Positions 35,251 through 47,618 of a stretch of 64,000 nt of DNA are shown here, piece after piece; the first letter of the stretch is position 1, and each line of letters starts with the position of its first letter. Source of the DNA: Pisolithus tinctorius (lineage: Eukaryota > Basidiomycota > Agaricomycetes > Boletales > Pisolithaceae). The notes under the pieces are model-generated. The model saw only the letters and a program-made list of their open reading frames with translations, searched no databases and was not told where the DNA came from. The translations under genes and the position numbers were made by a program. The stretch is taken from the NCBI GenBank assembly GCA_024663395.1, contig JANFAH010000050.1, positions 62,001 to 126,000 of the forward strand, given 5' to 3'.

Positions 35251-35760
35251 CCCAAACTACCAAAATCAAAAACAACCATTACTCTCCTGCTCGTTAACGC
35301 AGAAAATTTGTCTTCTACATCCTTGTGAGTCACATGTCTCTCCCCCAATGTAAAATAAACACTTCTCATCACATCTCCCAAAATCGCACAAGCGCTTTCG
35401 ACGATGACTTCTAAGAACTGTTGTCTCCGTCGTGAATGCCTTAAACTGTCTCATTTATTACACCATTTCTTCGAAGCTTCTACCTGACAAAGGAAAAAGG
35501 TTTCGGTCGAAATTTTAATTACAAATTAACTTTTACTACCGATCTCGTAAAATTACCCAAAATCCATACTTTCCCGCGTCCTGGATTGCCTGCAGGGCCG
35601 GTGTATGGGTTAGGAGGGAATCAACTGTATATGGAGCTGATAACTAAATCTGAAAAGGGAAATTTTTTCCGATGTTGGTTATTCCCACGATTTTCGGCGT
35701 CGTAGAGACCTTGCTCTACCAGCAAGGTAATTTCCTGATGGCCAGGCTATCATTGCATAA
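35251..35760. other. intergenic region upstream of the kinase gene
   Basis: CpG content rises sharply near 35380, marking a shift from decayed to host-like DNA. It probably contains the kinase promoter. No convincing gene. Confidence 0.5.
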
Positions 35761-37202
35761 ATGAGCATCTCAAAAGACGCAATCCACTCATCCGGACCCC
35801 AGTTACTATTGGATCATGACGTTCCTCTTAAACCTCTACCCTCCATTGCCGATTCTCTCACCAACATCCCTAGTTCAGCGAAGAAATTTTTCGCCTCTGT
35901 ATCCAGTCCCACTGAGATTTTGTCCTCGAAATTCGTCTCCAGAGTAGAAGGAATCGATGTTATCGAAGGGGGTTACAACTTTGTACACATCCTTGACCTC
36001 GACACCGGTGAATCTGGTCGCCACTTTCCCTTTGTTTTGCGCTGTCCAATTGATCCAGATACCATCTCCCGATGGCAGACCTGTACAGCTGTAGGCTGTA
36101 TGCTGTACTGCCAGCAACACCCTGATCTCAACATACCCACTCCAGCCATCTACGCTTATAATTGCACTTATGGATCGGAATTCATTGCCATGGAATATAT
36201 CGATGGAGTTACCCTGAACGACGTGTGGCTGGACCTTCCAGAGGAGGAAAAGCAGAATATGGTCAACCAAGTCGTAGAGATAATGCGTACGATGAGGACA
36301 AAGACGAGCTTCAAGTTGATCGGGGGAATCCGCCCAGATGGTTGCTCCTGTCCTCTAGTCGATGGCAGGGATGCCGCGAGTGGGAGGGTATGTTTACCTG
36401 GACCGTATAACTCCACAGATGCTGAGCCTCGTACAGGGAGTAGTTGACGGTTTCGGTCTATACAATATCGGGCCGTTAGTGCTTCGACAACCACTTTCGC
36501 TCACATCTGCGTTGTGTACTCATGATTTAAACAGGTACGCGTCCGTGCGAGAATACGTTCAGTCCGTCTTCGACCGTCAATTCCATCACTTGGATCAAAT
36601 GTTGCACAAAGGTACACTCTTGGCTCACGAAGCAGAGTTCAGGGAGGAGATGAGCGAGTGCCTTCAGAGTTTGACGCCGGAGGAGGCATTCGAACTTGTA
36701 AAGAGAAAGAGGGATGATTTTATGGCACAGTCATATGACTGGAAGTACCCCTTCGTGTTGCGGCATGGGGACCTACATGGGCGGAATGTCATAGTGAGGT
36801 ATGTTCTACTTTCTCTTTAAAGTCTTTCAGGGCGAAGTCAATACAACGCCTAGCCACTCTTCCCCTCGCCGTATACTCGCGATTCTCGACTGGGACTTCG
36901 GTGGTTCTCACGCACTCCCGTTTGCTGATAAAGCCTTCGAGGTATCTTCTCCAGACAGCGACGAAAATACTGATGTGCGCATAACACAAGCGAAAGGGTT
37001 GTATCACACACAACTCCAGATCGATGAGCTCGTCGGATTTCTCCCGAGAGACGATCAGCTGACCAAATTAGTGGCATCCATGAAACTGTTCATCCTCGAC
37101 CTTGAAGCGGAAACAGCACGCGGCAAGGATGCCGTCGCGAACGCTGGTTCTGATCCCAGTATCGATGCTGTGGCTGATGTCCCCGTTGATGCTGAGAAAT
37201 AA
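35761..37202 (+). CDS. APH-family phosphotransferase-like protein, 3 exons
   Basis: Protein kinase-like fold enzyme of the aminoglycoside phosphotransferase/choline kinase superfamily; the substrate cannot be inferred. Proposed exons 35761-36404, 36535-36798 and 36854-37202 give 1257 nt (418 aa). Residues 69-77 (EGGYNFVHI) resemble a nucleotide-binding loop, 292-299 form the catalytic loop HGDLHGRN (base Asp294) and 315-317 (DWD) the metal-binding motif. Introns of 130 nt (GTATAA..ACAG) and 55 nt (GTATGT..CCTAG) were chosen because they join GPY-ASVREY and NVIV-SHSSPRRIL in frame. No stops, frameshifts or transposon signatures; CpG content is normal. Such genes are numerous and lineage-expanded in Agaricomycetes. 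Confidence 0.85.
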
Positions 37203-40200
37203 ACTGGTGTTCGGAGTATGTACACGAAACCTGGGCGTGAAAGTGGATGCTCTGCTGACTCGAGCTTATGCTACAGAGGCTTCTATGATTGATCGTACAG
37301 CACGAACCGGGGCAGGACCCAAATAAGGATGAGTCCATTGACAACAGGAGATCACTAGAATATGTACGACATACGTGCCGAGTGAGCGGTAGGGTTCAAA
37401 TGGGAATTGAAGGGATGCGTCGTCGTAGTTGTCGTGCCTGACTTTGTGCTCTCGATGATCCCACCTGTGTCAGCATTAATGACTTCCCCCAGCGATACAC
37501 AGCATCTTGACTTTTTGCATTGAAGACTGGGAAATGGAAGGTGCGACCGCTACGTTGAATGTAGCGTCTTGGTGTGCACGCGCGATTTCCATTGCTTCCT
37601 CGGCCCTCGCTCGAACAGCCACGGAAGGATGAGCGCTCGGTGATTGTAACGGGTCCTATTTGTGAATTACTGTCGGGTGGCAGGCAGGCCAAAGACAGCA
37701 CCACTTATACAAGGGAATGGCAAGATAGCATTCTTTCTGATAGTAGGAAATTGCTGTTAGGTAGCAGGCTGACAGCTCCTCCTTATCTACCACAGAGACA
37801 ATGTAGAATGACATCATCTGCGCAAACACCGGAAAGAAAGACCACTCATGTCCCAGCCTTCGACGGAACGAGCATCCGCTGCTTATTGACCTTCTGGGCC
37901 TTCTTGGCGTCGTCCTTCCTCTCCTCTCTTCATTATCAACGAACTCCTTATATTCGTGTTTTCTTTAGGAAGGTGAGGGCTTAGTCCGGAGTCTGGCTGG
38001 AGTGTGCATGCAAGCACGACTGAGCCTAAGCACGTCGGGAAGGGGAGGGCCCGCCGAACACCAACGGTCGATACCGCAGGCCAACAATACTTCTTGCAGC
38101 TATAGTCACTCACGCTCGAACGATCACCCGTTCGCGGTAGATGCAGGAGGGACGTACCAATTGATACTAAATAGTGTAGATTTTGGTAGACTCAAGGGAC
38201 CCACGAAAACCCCAGCGAGCGTCAATCCGCTGAGGCTTCCAACATGATCTCATTAAGTCTCCAGCCAGCTAGGAGGCTCTGTCAGTATGACCAGGTTTCA
38301 ATGGGAAAACCTTGAACACTTTATCAGTTTGGTCAACTTGTTATCCCTATGCAACGATGGCCAACTCCAACCGGGAAAGAAGAGGATCACGAAGACATCG
38401 ACCTCTGTGGGGACCACCAGGTTGCTTGGGAAGGCAAGCAAGACGAACTCAAGCGACATTTTCTGGACAGGTTTGCGGAGATCGTGTCGAGAGACGGCAG
38501 CGGGAAATACGTTTGTTGCGCAGCACTCCAGCGCTCGGCACCCTGGCGAGGGTGGCAAGGCACCCTCGCTGGTTACTCGCAATCATGGTTTCCAGAAGCG
38601 GGGTGTGATATTTTGTTGCAAGCTTGAGCGGCTGCTCGCTGATATCAGCGCGTCCGGGCAAGAAGAAACACACAGTACTCGCCCGTTATCATGCCCCACA
38701 AATCTTCGACTCATGTTGTAGGCAGTATGCGTGAGGTCAAGCGCACAGAACTTTGGAAGGAGTTAGTTTGCTACAACCAACCTCGCTTGCATAAGAGCAC
38801 GAAAAGGCTACGCAGACATTTGCGAGTGTCCAAGACTAGTGGATCTCTGAACAGCAACCCTTCTTATAATGACTCCGAGTGCAGAACCTTCTGCGACGGG
38901 CAGTGTGACTATAAGTCACTGCGGAAACGAGATTCTGTCAGTACAGTAAATAGACCGTGGAAGGTGGTCTGCCTGTACTACAAATGCGGCTAACCGTATT
39001 CCTCAACCAAATCTGGCCGTCAGAAATATTTGGAAGCTTTTCTGTACTAAATCCAGACTTCGTGAGATCCACTCGAGCCTCAGCAAAAATCTCGACATAT
39101 GGTTTGGAGACAGATCACGCGTCTGTACCAAATCTGGCATCCAAACAGATCAACATATCATCTGTCTACACTGCAAGGACTTCTCGTCTACCTGGATGCT
39201 GACTGACCTCCAGATAAGGGGATGGCTGATTTTCTCGACATCTGGGCGTGCTTCTGCTCGCCTGCCTGTATGCCATGACACTTTCCAGACAGGTCGTCAA
39301 CACTTTGCAAAATTTTCTCGAAAGCGCTCCTCTCCACCAACCCCCACCACTAGCCACCCACCGTCCCTTAGGTTCCCACACCCTCAGATATATTGGTGAG
39401 TCATTGACACAGGTTGCTGAATGCATCGGTCACTGGACCTCTAGCAGACTGTGACAGACCTTGGTATTCACTGACTTCCAGGCAAGTCATGAGATATCAT
39501 TTGTCACTGACACTGGCTAACAGTCATCCATGACAGCACATACCACTACTTCGACTTCGAGTTCACCAACATCTACCACCTCGTCGAGCGCCCCCACATC
39601 CCCATTGACACCCCCACATCTCATCCTTCGTTGCCATCATAGGTGGTTCAACATTGTACATTGTGCGCATATACTCTCTTTTTTCGAGTTTGTATGTGCC
39701 ATTTCCACTATTTAACCACACACTTACAGACACGAAGTTTCTTTGCAAGTGTACTTGGACCAGAGTGATGAAAGGATGGTGTAGTATATGTGGGATTTTC
39801 AGTAGGGAGGGTCCCTGGGGGGAATTTGTATAATCTACCTATACACAAATTTGAATAAATCCATGCCATGACTGTACAAACAGACTATCTGGCTGGATGA
39901 TAACTGGAGAAGGGACAAGTGACATGGTATCTGTCTGTACTACATGGCCTATGAGCTGCTGTCTGCCAGAACTGCGGCCACCGAGGCTGGCTGGACTACA
40001 GTCAGCGTCAGAGAAGCGCGGCATTACATAACCTGCCTCGACGAAGGCGGATCACCTGTCGAAGTACGTTCTATGTACAGTCCTGTTGTCTGCCTGTACA
40101 ATACCTGGTACCAGACAAAATCTCGTTTCCGCAGTGAGTGTAGGCCACCTAGGTCCTGTTCGGAGTTTGAAAACCTACCTTGTCGGCCCAGATGGACCGA

Positions 40201-40261
40201 ACCTGGGAACTCGTCCGCCCTGCTTAGAGATAGGTTTGACTCAGTACTCACCAATGACGAC
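37203..40261. other. CpG-normal region, no recognised gene
   Basis: Open readings up to 144 codons exist on both strands (for example 38287-38721), but they overlap one another in several frames and show no motif. Motifs resembling TCTGTACTAAATCCAGAC recur at 39040 and 39124, and GTCTGCCTGTAC recurs near 38968 and 40089, so an old repeat may be present. The segment 39944-40261 is open into the AT-hook gene but may be 5' leader. Confidence 0.4.
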
Positions 40262-41646
40262 ATGAAGCATGGCCGTGGAAGGCCAAAGGGCAGCAAGAAC
40301 AAGCCATCTGCAGGAAACATTGGCAGGCCCTGCAAGGATGGACAGCCGCCTCAAAAGTGGCAGAAGCACAGTGGCAGCACCTTAAAAATAGCATCAGGTA
40401 AGTCCCACTCCACACAAAAGTACATGCTTTTTGTTCACGAAAAGAAATTTGTTCACAGGTGCTGGTAATTTAAACTGAGCACACAGCGTGGTCTCTCAGT
40501 GCGAGAATGAAGCCGGTGAGTAGTTAAACTTAGTATCATTCCACTACACGAACACAGCCTGCTGACATGCATCTATAGTACATTACTCGGAGGAAACTAT
40601 GTGCCCAACATCCACTGACACTGCTGCTGCTGATGAAGCTGGCTGTTCTGATGGTTCATGAGAAGAAGCAGTGGAGCAACCACAATGTGAAGGTGAGCAG
40701 ATCTCATGTTGTCTGTTTTAACTAAGTTCACCCCTTTCTAGATGATGCACAGGAAAGTGATGTTACAGTCTCTCATATTCAATCAAGCGAAAATGGTATG
40801 TCTTTACAGGTGATTCACATAACATAACAATACTGTTGAACCTGCATTTATCATAGTGTCTGCTCCTCTTTCTCTTTCCCCCCCTGCAGGTGCACAAGCT
40901 CCTTCTGACAGGCCAGCATTGTCAGGTGATGGTGGATGGTGGTGAAACCAGGTGTGAAGATGCCTCTATGAAATGGCCATGGAGGCATGAGCCAAATGTC
41001 CCAGTCAGTCCCCCTTCCCTGACATTTAATGTGTTGTGTCCCCCCCAGTCCCAGGTCATTGGTAAGTCAGTTTGCAAACCACATTGGGATTGATGCCAAC
41101 ATTTCATTAGATACAGACAACATTTATGGCATGGATGTAGCAGCAGGGGACCACCAGCAGCATCACTTTAGTGATGAGTTTGAGCAGAGTGAAGGGAAAA
41201 CAGGTGGTAATAGTGTGAAGCAGAGTTCAATGCTGTCATGGCTTGGCATGCACTGTAGAGTTGTCAAAGAGATGTTGAAAGGAGAAATCCAGAAGAGCAC
41301 TTGCAACCCACAATATCCAAAGTGCTATGAGGCAGGACAGTTCTGGATTGGGGACACATCACCAGTGCTTGTGCTGCTAAGCCAGTCAAATCTAATAATT
41401 GAGCCAGCAGCATTTCATCAGCCAGCATTCTTTGTGTGGCTCCCTCATTGCCTCTTGGGTGATCATATTCCCTGTCTGCAATGCAAGGGAAGTGGGCAGC
41501 ATGATTCAAGATGATCTTCCTTCAGATGCTAGGGTGGATTGGAAGGGCAAGATGGGTTGTTGACATTAACTGGAATGTCTACATCATTGGATATTGCTAC
41601 CAATGTTCCTCATCTGTCTGTCACAAGACTTACTGTAGCTGGAGCC
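40262..41646 (+). pseudogene. AT-hook/zinc-ribbon gene, segment 1 (5' part)
   Basis: The likely start at 40262 gives MKHGRGRPKGSKNK, a canonical AT-hook (GRGRPKGSKN) for minor-groove DNA binding, with a second hook-like IGRPCKDG. An intron 40398-40458 (GTAAGT..CACAG) follows, then several short exons. From 41029 a Cys-rich region (LLGDHIPCLQC, then YCYQCSSSVCHKTYCSWS) looks like the zinc ribbon of fungal proteins that I recall as DUF6729. A stop near 41512 and others mark decay. The gene is cut at 41647 by a solo LTR and resumes at 42468. Confidence 0.6.
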
Positions 41647-42462
41647 TGTCAAAGTTGGACAACACCCCTGGCTCCTTCTTAGGGCGGAGTTGGAGCGGGT
41701 TGGGCTGCGGAGTACAGCGGTCAAAGTCCGAAGTGAATCTGACCACTAGGTGACGAGATATTTGATGAACAGTGAGTGGAGGGGTATGAAGGAAAGTCTC
41801 GGAGGCTGAGGTCGGAGTCAGAGCTGGAGATCAGAGGTCGGAGGTCGGATGAGAGGGCGTTGGGTTCAGCTAGTGCGCTGCCCCCTTGCACGAGTTCAGC
41901 CCTCGTATTTCAGAGGTGGAGCGGACTCAGAGGAAGTGGAGACGAAACTCCAGAGGGGACTGAGAGGGAGTCGAAGGTGGGGACTTTATTCGATACTTGT
42001 ACTGATTACATCGGAGTACTATGTGGCCTTATATACGATGTAGGTCAAGGGCGGTGCAGTATGGAATGTAAACCAATAAGTGTATAGTGGGTTAGAGTCC
42101 TTCTGACACAAGGGACAGAGGGTAGGGACAACGGGGACCTTAACTGAGACAAGGAAACTACTACAATGAGGAAAAGAGGGTAAATACCAAAGGAGTGGAA
42201 GAATGGAGAAAACCAACACGAGGGCAGAACCCTATCTAGAATGCAGGGCCACAAGTCCGACAGCCCACGTGACCAATCCTTAGGGCGGAGTTGAGCGGAG
42301 TTGGTCAGAACATGGATGGGGGACCTCGGAGAGGAGTGGAGATGTGTTGGGAGGGTCGGAGGAGTGCGGGAACACGTCAGAGGAGGGTGGAGAAGTGCGG
42401 GAACATGTCGGAAGAGGGCGGAGTAGGTGTTAGGGGCTTACGCTGGTGTCATGGTCATGACA
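41647..42462 (-). repeat. solo LTR with TSD GAGCC
   Basis: It runs from TGTCAAAG to ..GGTCATGACA (816 bp), flanked by GAGCC at 41642-41646 and 42463-42467. A minus-strand TATA box (TATATAAG, near 42030) indicates minus orientation. Removing the LTR and one TSD joins TGGAGCC to CTTCAATCCTG, giving SWSPSILS in the host gene. Internally it holds short repeats (two ~33-bp units at 42358-42422). Its ends (TGTCATGACC / TTTGACA) resemble element D's LTR ends. Solo LTRs arise by LTR-LTR recombination. Confidence 0.88.
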
Positions 42463-42467
42463 GAGCC

Positions 42468-44033
42468 CTTCAATCCTGTCTGTTCCCCCTGTGGCAATAT
42501 CTGAAGAGTTCCCTTTTCACCTTACATACTGCAGTGGCTTGTCCAAGGCCCTTGCTGAGCTTGTCCACGGCTCAATTCAAGGGGGAATTGGTCCAAGACC
42601 TTTACACAAAGTCATACAGTCATTCCATTACCAATGCTTTGACCACCTTCATCTCCAGCACCTTGAACTTGTCAATGACTGATACAAGGGCTGTCCAAAG
42701 GCCTTCTGGGTCAAAAAGCCACCATTGGGTAGTTTCAGTGATCAGGATGGGTACACAGGTTATGTACCAAGCCTTGGTTACCTACACCAGTTCTATGACA
42801 CTCAACACCCCAGCTAAAGCAATGTATTGCTATGCTTCCTGTATGTGTCCTTGCAATTGATGACAGCTTCAAGGTATGTTTACTGGGGCATTTTCTAGAT
42901 GGGTGGCTTAAGGGATAATCTTTATAGATCATAGATTATCAAACAACTTGGATGGGTTGGGAGTGCCCCCTTGTTTACTGCCTTGCATACAACCAACAAC
43001 GAGTATGCAAAAATTTGGTCAATGTTGTTCACAATGACCAAAGGGCATGACCAATTCATTCCTAACCTTCATGAGATCAGATTCTGGGAGTGTCTGGAGC
43101 ATCAGATGGTGGCCATTTGACAGTATGTTCCTGTGTTGTCTATGATAACTTCCACTGCTACCATCAAATTCCAATATTGTGCACACATGGCCTTTGACAA
43201 CCCTTCTGTCATGCTCTCAGCATGGCCTTTTTTATTCCAGTCGCTGATGACAAAATCACAGTTGAAGCTGTGCTGAAGATGTATGGCACTTTATACAATT
43301 CACAACTTCTGTCCAAGCCCAAGTGGATCCTCTCTCATGTCCAGCATCACATTCCATCACCTGAAATCCTCCTTCCTTGCATTGCAGATGTCATCACTAC
43401 CTATGGGCCCTTGAAGGATGCAGTCAGTGGTCAGCCACTCTTCAATGCTTGGGCTTGGGAGATTGTAAAGAACATGCTGGAGAATGTTCATCTAGGCTAC
43501 TATTCTGACCCTCCTGGAGTAGAGCTTCACTTTGAGATCAGGAAAGATCAGGATGGGCTCAAGCTCTACTGGTGTTGTCATGGGACAAACAGCATGGAAG
43601 GTGGTGTTCATCAATACCTTATCCAGCACTTCAAGTCTTTCAACACCTGCCTGCAGCATGCTATCAATGTCCTGCTGGATTATGCAGTGTGACACAATAT
43701 GGCAGTAAGTAGTCTTTGCTCAAGTTCATCATGACCAGTATGTGGTTGATTCAGATTGCTTGGTAGGTTGGTACACTCAATCGCACTGGCATGCCTTACT
43801 TTGGACACTTTGACATTCCACTCAAAAACCACATCACACACCTTCTTGAACTCACAAGCAATGCACTGTGCCATGGCACTGCTCCTCAAAGTGGTTGGAT
43901 GAATGGGGACAACTATGCACCAGCAAATGAGACCTTTGGAATGATCAAGCTCACTCCTGACTTTACCAAACCTCTTGGGATGTGGGAATTCAGCCCCAAG
44001 TATGCACAAGAGCAAAACATCCACCACTGGTAC
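42468..44033 (+). pseudogene. AT-hook/zinc-ribbon gene, segment 2 (middle)
   Basis: Continues the gene after the solo LTR: EEFPFHLTYCSGLSKALAEL (about 42500-42560), FGSFSDQDGYTGYVPSL-like text near 42745, GHDQFIPNLHEIRFWE (about 43045-43095), then an open exon 43222-43692 with WCCHGTNSMEGGVHQ, and 43774-44033 with GMPYFGHFDIPLK and GWMNGDNY. These match the core of the AT-hook/zinc-ribbon family as I remember it, possibly an RNase H-like fold. It ends in IHHWY at 44033, where a LINE is inserted. Confidence 0.6.
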
Positions 44034-46278
44034 TTTTTTTTCTTTCCCCATTTTAAGTGCATTGAGGATTACATCCTATGTAGCACTTTGCTTTACTAAG
44101 TGACCTAGTCTGTGTGGGGTCCTGTACCCCACCTTCTCCCTGGGCATATGAGTGCCCCACTGGCCCAGGCTGTAAGGCCCTCCAGTGGTCCACCACATTC
44201 CTGCTGTGCATTTTACTCATCTTGCCCTGATGAGATGGGAGAGGCTTGAGACATCTGTGTGATTGATTATTACTGACACATACCTGTCTGCACTGAGCAG
44301 AGAGTACCAGACAACTGGGTGGGGTGGCATCTGCCATGGTAGATTCATGCATAGGCATTTGGTTCTAATTATGACTTGATATGGGGTCTTTTGTTGATGG
44401 GCTTGTAGGTGAATGTAGTCTGGTGTTGAGATTGGGTGCTTGAGTGATCTTCCATGGTGATGCACTGTAGTCTTACCACAACCATGTTGCACTTGTACAG
44501 TGGAGGTGGGTTTGGTTTGAATAATGTTTGGGTATTTGCACACCTGCATAGGTTCTGTGGAGAGGTATCAGTCTGTTGGTCAAATGGTAGTCAAATGTGA
44601 CCAAAGGTTGCCCTGAGGCATCTAGTATTGTTGATATATTTTATCAGTGGTCCTTTTGCTCTTGGGTGCATGAGGAGTGTGGCTGTGGTGAATGAATCAC
44701 ATCCTAGGGTGTTGAACAGTATGTGTCACACTCAGTTGTATGATGGGCATTTGTATAGGTAGTGGTGGACTGTTTCCTTTCTGTTGTAATCACACTGTAG
44801 GCAATTTGATGTGACACTTTGCTTGATGCAATGGAGGTGTTGATTTAGTGGCATGTGGCCCATTCACAGCTGGGTGAGAATACCTGTGTGTTTTTTGGTC
44901 AGATGTCCTGGTAGTTTTATGAACAATGGGGATGGGAGACTGCTATCTATTCTGCTGAGATGGGGGTGTCTTGGGGATTTACACCAGTCAGACTTCCAGA
45001 TGTTTGTGAGCTTTTTGTTGTTATGTTGTGCCATGGCAGATAGGCTCACCAGCAGTGCATGATGCAGGGAGGGTGGGAGGTGCTTGGTGGCAGTTGATTT
45101 TGTCTGGTCTTGCACAGCAATTTTTGCTTCTGTGTCTGCCAGTTCATTGCCTGGTATGCCTGCATGGCCCACTATCCAGTGCAGGTTGATGTCTCCTCTT
45201 CTTAGGTGTTCATCCTCTGCTAGTCATCTGAATAGTTTTCTGAAACACAAGGCAAGATAGTGTCCCAGTTTAGACAGCATGTTCTCACCTGCTCTTATTA
45301 TGGCCTGGTTGTTGACAAAGACAGAGGCTGGGAACAGGACATCTCTTGTGGTGTGAAGTAGGTGGGCCATGAGCATTATGGCTACTGCCTCAGCTTTGTA
45401 TATGGTGTATTTCTCTGCTGAGCCAAGGTGGTAACACATCATGGAGACATGGTGTGACTCGATGTACAGGATAGCAGCTGCTCCTACCTTGCCATTAATG
45501 AGTGAGCCATCAGTGTATACCTTTGTCAGGTTGCAGTTCTCTCTGTGTAGTGCAATGGCTTCCTCCTTGCTTGACACAATGGTCATGCTGAATGGGGGGC
45601 CTGCACTGGGGTGGTATACACATGGGTAGATGGTCTTGATGTCTGATGAGGTGATGTGGAATGTGTGGGAGAGGTGATGTAGAGCTGAGCAGTGTCAATG
45701 GACATAGTGCTTAGCTGCATGGAGAACATGGGGGTGCAGGGGATGCTTCTCAGGTAGGGCAGACATGCACAAGTAAGCTGCAAAGAGTGTTTTCTGTATG
45801 GTGAGTGCAGCTGGCAGGAGGTGGGTGTGAATGTCTAGTGAATCTGTAGGTGAGGTCCTCATGGCTCCAGTGATGGCTATTGCAGCTGCACATTGTGTGT
45901 GGGCTAACTTTCTGGCTACTCCTTTTGAACCTGGTAGGAGTCAGTCAGTGGATGCATTGTATGTTGGGCACAGCCAGACACTGGCCATGTATAATGTTTT
46001 TGGTAGTGCAACTGCTTGGTAAAGATGGTGTGTCATCTTGGCTGGCATTCCCCAGGATGTGGCCATCAGGCATTGAAGTAGTATGGAGTATGGTGTGCCT
46101 CTGGCCCCCACCTTTATGGTTTTCTCCTTCCAACAAAGTTCCTGGTCTACTACTACCCCAAAGAATCTGTGTGAGGTGGCCAGGTGGATTGTGTGTCCTC
46201 AAATGACAAGGGGAGGGCATTCTTTGGTTTTGTTTCTTGAAAAATTGATGAGGGTGAACTTTGACAACTCAGATCTTG
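44034..46278 (-). mobile_element. 5'-truncated LINE (Tad-like), TSD CTGGTAC
   Basis: A 2245-bp non-LTR retrotransposon on the minus strand. A T run at 44034-44041 represents the poly(A) tail, and CTGGTAC flanks it at 44027-44033 and 46279-46285. Excising it joins IHHWY to IAEQQSTVL in frame, so the boundaries are exact. The copy contains only the C-terminal end of RT, an RNase H domain and a terminal CCHC, consistent with 5' truncation during target-primed reverse transcription. Confidence 0.9.
44330..46265 (-). pseudogene. LINE ORF2 C-terminal part: RT end, RNase H, CCHC
   Basis: RT C-terminal region (HRFFGVVVDQELCWKEK, about 46180-46130) leads into RNase H: KVYTDGSLINGKVGAAAIL (about 45520-45465), the Glu motif IYKAEAVAI (about 45410), FVNNQA (third Asp changed to Asn, about 45315) and GHAGIPGNELAD (about 45170-45135). 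A terminal zinc finger CLQCDYN..HHYLYKC lies near 44810-44755. Stops at 45224-45226 and elsewhere plus the Asp-to-Asn change make it inactive. Confidence 0.88.
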
Positions 46279-46285
46279 CTGGTAC

Positions 46286-47056
46286 ATTGCTGAGCAGCAA
46301 AGTACAGTGCTTGCAGTCCTGCCAGTGCACACACATGAGGAGTGTGACCTCTTTCAGCTCCTTGCTCACACATCATCCATGTTCACTGACTCCTCTTGCC
46401 AACCAAACTGGGAACATCTTGCATCAGTTTGGTCTGGACATGCTAATGGAAAGACAATATTTTGTAAGGTACACATTTCTAACTTCTCACCATCCTTTTA
46501 TCATTGCTCATCCAAGTCTACTTGCAGCTTCCAGAGCACCTCAAGACATACTACAAGGTTTGGAGTGAATTCTGCAATGAACACAACAGTGTTGCACTCA
46601 ATGCAGAAGCCACTCAGTGGATCTGTTCTCTTGTGCACTCCACTCCTGCTGGAGTCCATGTATCTGTCCCAACTGCACTACTGCTCACTATCCAAGATTC
46701 TATCACTGCCTCACCTAGTATCAACATCCAAGTGGTGAGTATGTGGCAAATTGCCAACATTCTCAATGCACATGCACTCCAACAATCTGCCATCTTGTAT
46801 TTACATTCTGAAACTGCAAAAAACACATGAAGCACTGGCCTGGTAGCTATGAGCAGCAACCTGGCAAGGAAAAGGACAGCCAATACCAACAGCAGCCCCA
46901 AGATCACTACCAGCTCCACTGCATCCACAGCACCAAATCTTTTGTCCATCAGTGCCATCCCAAAGCCAAAACAGATCTGTAGGTGCTGCAACTGCAGGAA
47001 TGCAGACTGCCCTGGGAGGTGGAAGGTGGACAAGTGTCCTCTTCTTCTGCAAGATG
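46286..47056 (+). pseudogene. AT-hook/zinc-ribbon gene, segment 3 (3' part)
   Basis: Resumes IAEQQSTVLAVLPVHTHEE right after the LINE. WEHLASVWSGHANGKTIFCK leads to an intron 46469-46527 (GTACAC..TTGCAG, 59 nt) and LPEHLKTYYKVWSEFC. The frame then runs to a Cys-rich end CRCCNCRNADCPGRWKVDKC (about 46978-47037), with TGA at 46828-46830. A donor-like GTAAGC at 47057 suggests another intron. The family is multi-copy and possibly transposon-derived; function unknown. Confidence 0.6.
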
Positions 47057-47618
47057 TAAGCATTACTTTTTTTCTCATTTTTCACTCTAATGGCACTTTT
47101 TTTAAAAACCAAAACTAGGATATATACTAGTTCAGTCAGTGCTGTAGTCTGTTTGAGTTTAGTAGCATTGGTGTTGGCAGTACCACAAGGAATGTGTTCT
47201 CCTCCCCTCATCAAATTAATTTTTTGAATTAAATTTTGATTAATTAAATATTAATTTGTCGGACCTACACCTATTGTTACACTGCCCTGCAATGACTTAG
47301 TCAGAGGCAACTCATGAGGCCTACCTGAGGGTTGTCCAGGAGTGTATTCTTGAACTAGACATCATTCTTTGCTCAGGCAATAGTACAGCTGAATGATGCT
47401 GCCTTGCTGAATGTACCCACTCCATTTTGTACATGTGATCTCTTTGGATACTCCTCTATTCATTCCCAAAGGTTTCTGCCAGGCATAGGCTCTTCTCAGA
47501 TACTGTTCCTTAGACTGACTGAGGTCATGCTGCTCTCAAGATTCCAGGATTTGCTCAACTGTCCATTGTTCTTGTGAAGAACTTCTGACCTCATGTCTGT
47601 CTGTCCACTCTCCCCCCA
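47057..47618. other. spacer with AT-rich patch
   Basis: No gene recognised. An AT-rich run at 47213-47261 is partly self-complementary. Short coding-like traces near 47520-47580 may belong to the deaminase-like fragment. Confidence 0.35.

Noticed and set aside
36388..36534. GTATGT at 36388 as donor of the first kinase intron
   Set aside because: It leaves exon 1 in the wrong phase for the exon carrying REYVQS and HGDLH; a donor at 36405 keeps the frame and joins GP to YASVREY.
36794..36830. 37-nt second intron in the kinase gene (donor 36794, acceptor 36830)
   Set aside because: In frame but shorter than usual basidiomycete introns; 36799-36853 (55 nt, GTATGT..CCTAG) is also in frame and more typical.
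37574..39454. Overlapping open readings of 60-144 codons on both strands
   Set aside because: Several frames are open at once in CpG-normal DNA, with no motif, splice pattern or repeat support; treated as chance.
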